DNA of 64,000 bases, from the NCBI GenBank assembly GCA_946406115.1, contig OX291556.1:12740501-12804500 (forward strand), read 5' to 3'. The DNA is from Apoda limacodes (taxonomy: Eukaryota; Arthropoda; Insecta; Lepidoptera; Limacodidae). The translations under genes were made by a program, and so were the position numbers. Every line of letters starts with the position of its first letter. Position 1 is the stretch's first letter. Of this stretch, positions 57,760 to 64,000 are shown one piece after another. The notes under the pieces were generated by a model. That model saw nothing but the letters and a program-made list of their open reading frames with translations, searched no databases and was not told the DNA's origin.

Positions 57760-60700
57760 ATGAAGAAAATATTATTTTTAACGTTAATTTTGACGCAAAT
57801 AATATTGTTATTATCTGAATGTAAGTGCATTTTAACTATTTCAACATATTATAGGAAATGTTAATTAAAAGTGCAATTTTGTCTTTGTTAAATGTGCATT
57901 CTTGTCTTTATTGACCCAGTATCAATTACACGGAAGGGTCGGCAACGCGCGGGTGATGCCCCAGGTGTTGCAAGAGTCCATAGGCTCCGGTAACCGCTTA
58001 CCATCAGGCAGACCGCAAGTTTGTTTAGATTGTAGAATGAGCTCACTGGTAAGGTATTCTCTAAGGACTTCAGTATGAGATTAAATGTAAAAAGACAAAC
58101 AACGAGGCAAGTAAAAGCTTTCTTAAAGCTAAGCGATTCTTGTCAGTTTTATTTTTGTAAAAAAAATCACCTTTGCTCAAGCAATGTTGTTGTTACCAAG
58201 CGTTATATTAAGTCGTCTGTCTATCCGTCTGCCTGTACCGATTAAGATGACATTTAGCATGGATTAAGTTCTAGAAAAGGACACAGGCTACTTGAAAACG
58301 TCAAGTGTAAGTCGGTTTTTTTTCTATAATTGAGAAGTTGCCGTTGAAGTCGTACACCGATAACCGAATTCAGAGCGGGTGAAAACGCGGGTTAGAGTAA
58401 TAAGTGGTAAAATGAATGACCAAGGACAGAATAATATTCTCCTTTTAATAGTTCTTGACGAACATAATAGATAATAAACTAAGAGTAAAAAATAATAATA
58501 AAGCAGTATTGGAGGATCAAGGTAGTAAATGTATTATTTTGTTTCAGTTACTCCGTCTTCAAAATGTCGACTGTCGAATGAAAATTGCCTTAAAAAAGCA
58601 GCACAAGCGGCTGTGCCAATTTTCACAGCAGGCATGCCTGAACTTGGTATCAAACCACTTGATGTTATGCATGTAGACAAAATTGATTTAGATTTGGCCG
58701 GTTTGATGCTGAGCGTTAGAAACTCTACGGTAGAGGGGCTTAAAAATACAATCATTGAAAACATCAGGTACTTATTATTAGTTTTTTAAGCATTAACAAA
58801 TAAATATGTTTTGACATATTATAATTATTTATGGAGTGAGGATGCGAAGTGTTTAGTGGGAGAAATAGGCCGCAAACTAAATGAAGTGACAGGAAACTCC
58901 CGCTCTGGGTCGTTCTTGGTGCAAAGGATTGCCATCGTTATACAGCGAGGTAATGCTGCAAGCATATGGGCACCTTTGCACCGGGAATGGTCAGGGGTGG
59001 GTTATTTAATGACTAACTCTTTTTTTTTGTATTAAATTTAATTGGGTTGTATTATGATAATGGATATATTATATACGCAAAAAGTTATTTTTCACATTTA
59101 CTTTATGTTTAACTTTACTTTTATAGATCCTCCCTCGCAGCCTAGTTGGTAGTGTGGCCAGCTGCTGTGCAGAGGGTGTGGGGTTGATTCCCGTACCAGA
59201 GAAACATTTATGTGATTAATTTTATATTTTATTGTATTTACAAAAAAAAATTATTTGTATTTGTATCCGTTGTCTGGTATCCGGTACACAAGCTTTGCTT
59301 ACTTTGGGGCCAGACAGCGGTGTGTGTAATGTCTAAATATATTCATTTAAATTTATTTATTTATTTATAGATTTAGGAAATACAAATTTATCAAGTCTCG
59401 TGACACCACCTGCCTATCGCATCACTTTCCGCTGCATGACTTGCATTTTTTACTCATCACATTGAGTTCAGAGAAATTGTTGACGCTTTTAAAGGACTTC
59501 TTAGACCATCAAAAATGTTTGCCAAGCACGTGAATTATTAACGCTTGGGCAAGCAATTTTGATCGTTCAGAAAATTTATATTTTTAAAATGCTTGTCAAA
59601 AATGTTTGACCGTCTAGCACATCTATTTAATGCGCTACGAAACACCATGGCGAGTGCGCGCAATACCAATATTATATTTTTATAATATTGGTATTAGACA
59701 ATATTATATACAATACTACCTCCCGAGAACACTTGGGTTGTGGAATGGGTTGTCCCTGCCAAGGTTTTCTTCAAGTGCTACTACAGTATAGGGTTCGTCA
59801 AGAAAGATGTTATTATAATTCTGAAGGGTCGGCAACGCGCGAGTGATACCCCTGGTGTTGCAAGCGTCCATAAGCTACGGTGACCGCTTAACATCAGGCG
59901 GACTGTAAGTTTGTTTGCACACTGTAATAAGCGATAGAGCCTCATACGCCCTTGCATAAAAAAATATCGCACCCACGAATATGGTGTTTTAAAATGTGGT
60001 GTTTGTTTTAAAACGATATAAAAGTGATCTAAACATAGAAAAATTCAAAAAAAAAAAATTTTTTAAGGACAAACTTTAATAGAGAACATTTTAAAAATAA
60101 GCGAGCTATAAAGTCGGGTATGGGAGAAAAATTATTGCGCAAGAACTTAAGAGGCTAGTTCACTCTGAGACGACTCAAATAAAAATTAATGTAAATGCTT
60201 GAAAATTATTTTTGACGAACCATCAAAACTGCTTGACAAACATTTTCGAAGAGCCACCAAAAATGCTTGAGGTCTTCTTAGACAGTCAAACACGCTTGAT
60301 GTCTTCCTATATGGTCGAAATTGCTTGACAAGCACGTGAATGCTTGAAAAGGATTTTTGATCGTTTTGAGGCAGGTTGCCATCTATCGCCAAGACCTTTT
60401 TCGAAGGCTAGACTACCGTCGTTGATCTTTTTGAGATTCTGCCATCACTGATCCTTCAGTTCGTTTTAGCCCTAACGCATGAAGGGCGGAGAGTCATTTT
60501 TCGGCCGGTGTGGTTAGCTGAAGGTATTTTATTCCCCTTCAGCCCTTTAGCCACCTCTTGTATTATGACTTATCTAGACCTCTTAACCGTCACCTTGGGA
60601 CGCGTTCTCTAGTATGGTTATAGGCTCCCATCAGAACGTTAACCAATAGCGGAGAAAGTATTTCAAACTGAGCATCTGTTTTAGATTGTATGGAGTTTTT

Positions 60701-63487
60701 CAAGAAAGAAGTTTTTAGATATTTGAAAGGTCGGCAATGCACGAGTGATGCCCCAGGTGTTGCAAGCGTCCTACCGGTACCGAAGCCTATCGGTGGTCGC
60801 GTACCATCAGGTGGACCGCAAGCTTGTTTGCCGCATTAGTGGTATAAAAAAAGACAGACATTTATTTGACACCAATAAACACTCACACAGTACAGGACGA
60901 AATAACGAGATTAGAAACACTTTTAAAACTATAACGTTTCCGTTTTAGTCCTTTCTAAAGAAAAAAAAACTAAACAAGAATTTGAGCTTTATTGTATTTT
61001 AACCTTCATGTCTTGATAACATGCCACTAACAGATAATTAAATTAGAAAAAAAAAACGGGTTGCACTCCGGGAGTGCCGGCAGAAGTGAAAACATACTCG
61101 CTATTTACTTCCCATCACTTCTTATCCATATTTATTTATTAAAAATAATAACTTTTGTTTATTTCCTTTTTTAACGTTGTATATTTGACAGCTCAATCTG
61201 TCATAAAGTCAAAGTCAAAGTCAAAATGGTTTATTCAAATAAGGATTTTACAATCACTTTTGAATCGTCAAAGTTATAAAATATTATTTTTTGAACCCTC
61301 CCACCTTCCCGCCGGTTCACAATGTTGTTGATTTCTACCAAGAAGAATCAGGCAAGAAACTCGATAGTTACGCTTTTAAAAACACTATCAATAATACAAA
61401 TAATCTAAAATACTTAATGTTTTAAATAAAAATTTTTAGTCGTACAATTTTATGTTATTTCCATTTTAATTTGGTTTACCTATGCATCCTGTAATTGAGC
61501 ATCATCAGTCCCAAGGATTTTTATCATTTACATAGTCTGAAATATTGTAGTATGCCTTTTTACAAAGTACCTGCTTGATAAAAGATTTAAATTTACTTAT
61601 TGATAGATTTTGAATTTTATTGGGAACTTTGTTGTAAAAGTGTATACATTGCCCCATAAAAGAGTTACTTATTTTGTGTAGACGTGTATCATGCACCAAC
61701 AGCTTATTTTTACTTCTAGTATTTACAAAATTTCATAGAATTAAAATCCCATATCCAACCTCCCTGTACTACTCATAATTGCCATATACTAAAAATAAAA
61801 ACTAACCTAATGTAAATAAAGGTCACGTGTCCTAACGCGAGTGACATCTTACGAATTTTCGATCAGGACACGTGACCTGACGCGAGTTTAACAGTCTTTA
61901 CCCATCACAAAAAAAGTGCTCGCCACGGCCCCACAGTGTGATCTATTTATAAACAAACAAACAAACAAACGAACGAACGAACGAACGAACGAACGAACGA
62001 ACGAACGAACGAACGAACGAACAAACAAACAAACAAACAAACAAACAAACAAACAAACAAACAACCTGTACTACTCATAATCGCCATATACTAAAAATAA
62101 AATAATAATGTTTGTTTATTTACTTTTTTGACGTAGTATATTTGACATCGCAATCTGTCATAGATATAAAATTCCATATCCAACCTCCCTGTACTACTCA
62201 TAATCGCAAATACTAAAAATAAAAATTATAATAGGCGTGAAATTACGGTTTCCGTCTTACGCATTCCACGATTAGGACACGTGACCTGACGCGAGTTTAT
62301 CATTCTTTACCCATACCAAAAAAAGTGCACAACGCCGCTAAAGAAGTTTTCACTTCAAAACTGCTGTATTCGTAGTATTTTCTGGGTAGATATAAGTTTC
62401 ACTTATATTTTCTAAGTACGTTTTATTCCATCATGCATAAAGTTATTATATTTTTCAGTATTGACATGCAGAAAAAACGAATGAAGTTAAAATACCACTG
62501 TGACGTTTTATTCAAAGGTAAATACAAAGCTTCCGGTAAACTGCTAGGATTATCAATCAGTGGGGATGGCACTAATACCATTCAGCTTAGTGAGTATTCT
62601 TTTTCATTGAACTCTCTTTCAATTAATGCATATATTTTGACCAATTGTAATCTGTCTTATGGACGGCGCAATATTATTTCAAAATTGACTACTGTTTAGA
62701 AAAAGAAAAAGCGACTATATCAAATACCTATCAAGAAACTACTACCTTTAGTTTGATTTCGTATAAATTGTATTGTTGTTGAATATTTAGGTAGGTAAAG
62801 GATAAATATATGTTTCTTAACTCTATTGAAATGGTCTTCTTATCGTTCATATTTTATACTTTGAAAATAATTAGGCTACTACGAAACGCTACTTTTCTGT
62901 CTGAATATCTGGTTGCGTTTTTAGTGTTCCGTAGTCGAACAAGGAACTCCTATAGTGTCGGCATGACCGTTCGTCTGTCTGTCTATCCGTTGCTTAGCTT
63001 AGAGACTATTAGCACTAGAAAACTATTATTTGTCATGGGTATTATGTACAATTAATCAGGCCAGCAAAGTGGTTAAATAAAATATATTAAAAAATAAGGT
63101 TATTGCGACAGAAATATCCGCAATAATTTATAATTCATCTATCCATTCATTCTTAGGAACCCTAAATAATTGCATGTACGATACACACTTTTTGCTATTC
63201 AGCAAATATCAAACCTTCTTGAATAATTCTTCAATTAGTAGGATTATTACATAGGTACTATGTTGAATACATGTCAATTTTCTAATTATTATTTAATTAC
63301 GTACGCAATTGCAAATACTATTGAATTTCAGAACATCTTGAAATAGAGCTGACGATGCCGTTTGAAATGAAAAAAATTAAAAATGGAAAGGATGCTATCG
63401 AAATAAAGAGCTATACGTTTAAATTTGATGTCAAAGAAAATGCTCATTTTCATCTATCTAACCTTTTCAACGGCAATAAAGTGCTTG
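57760..63487 (+). CDS. Takeout/JHBP-family protein, gene 3 (exons 1-4, 3' end outside)
   Basis: Exons: 57760-57820, 58548-58767, 62459-62589 and 63332-63487, with donors GTAAGT, GTACTT, GTGAGT, GTAAGT and acceptors ending CAG. The expected fifth exon (about 152 nt) lies beyond the window. Exon 1 gives a signal peptide MKKILFLTLILTQIILLLSE. The mature start is F-TPSSKCRLSNENCLK with the C-x6-C pair. It continues with PLDVMHVDKIDLDLAGL, VEGLKNTIIENIR, LFKGKYKASGKLLGLSI, MPFEMKKIKNGKDAI and LSNLFNGNKVL. Exon lengths and phases equal those of gene 2. Probable secreted carrier of a hydrophobic ligand. No stop or frameshift in the visible 189 residues. Confidence 0.9.
57935..58080 (+). mobile_element. 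Family Z LINE 3' fragments in swapped order
   Basis: 57935-58026 matches the family tail (GAAGGGTCGGCAACGCGCGG ... ACCATCAGGCAGACCGCAAG). 58027-58080 matches sequence that lies upstream of it in the reference (GTAGAATGAGCTCACTGGTA, AAGGACTTCAGTATGAGATT). Located in intron 1 of gene 3. Confidence 0.65.
58200..58400 (+). repeat. Dispersed repeat (GTCTGTCTATCCGTCTGCC type)
   Basis: CGTCTGTCTATCCGTCTGCC, TGGATTAAGTTCTAGAAAAG, GACACAGGCTAC and AATTGAGAAGTTGCCGTTGA are recurrent phrases of lepidopteran short repeats. A related GTCTGTCTGTCTATCCGTTG occurs at about 62973. Confidence 0.35.
59126..59370 (+). mobile_element. tRNA-derived SINE, copy 2
   Basis: Same order as the copy at 44149: CCTCGCAGCCTAGTTGGTAG, GCTGTGCAGAGGGTGTGGG, B-box-like GGTTGATTCC (59182-59191), then TTGTATCCGTTGTCTGGTAT and GCTTTGCTTACTTTGGGGCC. 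It ends in a TTTA-repeat tail (about 59347-59370). Confidence 0.75.
59662..59695. repeat. Perfect hairpin, 15-bp arms
   Basis: AATACCAATATTATA, TTTT loop, TATAATATTGGTATT. Perfect inverted repeat directly upstream of a LINE fragment. Confidence 0.7.
59712..59925 (+). mobile_element. Family Z LINE 3' fragment
   Basis: From CTCCCGAGAACACTTGGGTT through GAAGGGTCGGCAACGCGCGA to a truncated tail (ACATCAGGCGGACTGTAAGT). In intron 2 of gene 3. Confidence 0.75.
60672..60855 (+). mobile_element. Family Z LINE 3' fragment
   Basis: From GGAGTTTTTCAAGAAAGAAG to the family terminus (CATTAGTGGTATAAAAAAAG). A short rearrangement (TACCGGTACCGAAGCCTATC) interrupts the tail. In intron 2 of gene 3. Confidence 0.75.
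61206..61736 (-). mobile_element. CR1-like LINE 3' end, antisense
   Basis: The minus-strand frame 61699-61505 reads HKISNSFMGQCIHFYNKVPN, LSISKFKSFIKQVLCKKAYY, a usual CR1-type ORF2 C-terminus. The antisense 3' terminus has AAGTCAAAGTCAAAATGG at about 61208-61228. The two host halves flanking it rejoin to the uninterrupted copy at about 62150. Confidence 0.7.
61951..62063. repeat. Compound microsatellite (AAAC)n(GAAC)n(AAAC)n
   Basis: About 5 AAAC units, 13 GAAC units, then about 10 AAAC units. The variant block sits inside the parent repeat. Confidence 0.9.
62920..63050 (+). repeat. Dispersed repeat fragment
   Basis: GTTCCGTAGTCGAACAAGGA and GTCTGTCTGTCTATCCGTTG are phrases of common lepidopteran short repeats. 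In intron 3 of gene 3. Confidence 0.35.
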
Positions 63488-64000
63488 GTAAGTGAGCTTA
63501 CTTAACTTAATCGCGGGACTGAAGAGGGTGGGGTAATGAGGCAGTCTCCCATACTATGACTGTACTGTACTATGGTGTGTGTATAATGTGTATATGCAGC
63601 CATAGGTCCCTGTTTTGGCGGCGTTCATAAACTCAGCTCAGGTTAACATAGGTAGCACTGACAGCAGGATAACAAACACATATACAGATAGGATATAGTA
63701 CAGAGTACAGAAAGAGACAGCAGGAAACTCTATCCTAGGAGAGTGACGCTTAGATCGCTTAAAAATTTGCATTTTACCCGTTTTGTCTACTGGGTGGGCG
63801 TTGACTGGGCTATACACAAAGAATAATGTGTTTTAGCATTTTTAGAAAATAACCTCTTTAGATATTTATAGGGGTTAAATAGAGAATGAAAGTTTACATC
63901 AGCGTTCGCGCGGGCAACATGGGTTCTTTTTGGAAGAAGATAAAGACTGAGTTAAAGGTAATGCCAACTAACGATGTAACGATGTTTTGGACGTTTTTTC
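63488..64000 (+). other. Start of gene 3 intron 4
   Basis: Begins with donor GTAAGT at 63488. No match to the expected fifth exon (GDA..IN..W motif) before the window ends, and no repeat identified. Confidence 0.6.

Larger units (their letters stand above)
59480..60375. repeat. Degenerate TGCTTGA minisatellite, split by a LINE
   Basis: Units of about 28-36 bp starting TGCTTGA (or GCTTGA) recur at about 60186-60375: TGCTTGAAAATTATTTTTGA, TGCTTGACAAACATTTTCGA, TGCTTGAGGTCTTC, GCTTGATGTCTTCC, TGCTTGACAAGCACGTGAA, TGCTTGAAAAGGATTTTTGA. A related piece lies at about 59480-59625 (ATGTTTGCCAAGCACGTGAA, ATGCTTGTCAAAAATG). The LINE piece at 59712-59925 lies between them. Confidence 0.5.
61095..62340 (+). 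repeat. Direct duplication of a CACGTG-bearing repeat
   Basis: Two copies of the same series: TATATTTGACA..CAATCTGTCATA, CCATATCCAACCTCCCTGTA, CTACTCATAAT(T/C)GC, GGACACGTGACCTGACGCGA. Copy 1 spans about 61130-61950 and is interrupted by an antisense LINE end (61206-61736). Copy 2 spans about 62066-62340. A compound microsatellite separates them. Confidence 0.65.

Overview
The window looks like a piece of a lepidopteran (moth or butterfly) nuclear genome. It is AT-rich, its host genes are split into small exons with GT-AG introns, and most of it is non-LTR retrotransposon debris of types that are common in Lepidoptera. It also holds tRNA-derived SINEs, MITEs, a pogo/Tigger relic and a Ty3/gypsy relic. 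There are no operons, no bacterial features and no rRNA or functional tRNA genes.

The host content is one gene family: three head-to-tail, plus-strand paralogues of the takeout / juvenile-hormone-binding-protein (JHBP) superfamily. Gene 1 has exons 2-5 at 8049-8265, 14944-15074, 15882-16037 and 16339-16490; its signal-peptide exon was not found. Gene 2 is complete, with exons at 21717-21774, 35513-35732, 40302-40432, 42248-42403 and 44631-44782, encoding 238 aa. Gene 3 has exons at 57760-57820, 58548-58767, 62459-62589 and 63332-63487 and runs off the right edge before its last exon. Exon sizes (217/220, 131, 156, 152 nt) and intron phases (1, 2, 1, 1) are the same in all three, so they are tandem duplicates. 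The products should be small secreted carriers of hydrophobic ligands.

Layout. 0.1-7.9 kb: LINE relics, including a CR1-like element with a PHD-finger ORF1. 8.0-16.5 kb: gene 1, whose 6.7-kb intron 2 is packed with three LINEs. 16.6-21.6 kb: intergenic, with a 1.25-kb hAT-like element. 21.7-44.8 kb: gene 2. Its 13.7-kb intron 1 holds a minus-strand LINE, a LINE relic with a nested mariner-type MITE, and a scrambled LINE copy. Its intron 2 holds a young LINE copy with an uninterrupted 906-codon reading frame. 45-57.6 kb: intergenic, with a chain Tigger / gypsy / LINE and a seven-unit 152-bp tandem array. 57.7-64 kb: gene 3, with many small repeats in intron 2.

One LINE family, called family Z here (reference copy 36.4-39.2 kb), recurs about a dozen times, mostly as 3' fragments. 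I did not find a clearly new biological system. The observations most worth following are the cluster of canonical CACGTG E-boxes in and around gene 3, gene 1 exon 3 squeezed between two LINE tails, and the rearranged LINE copy at 30.1-30.9 kb.
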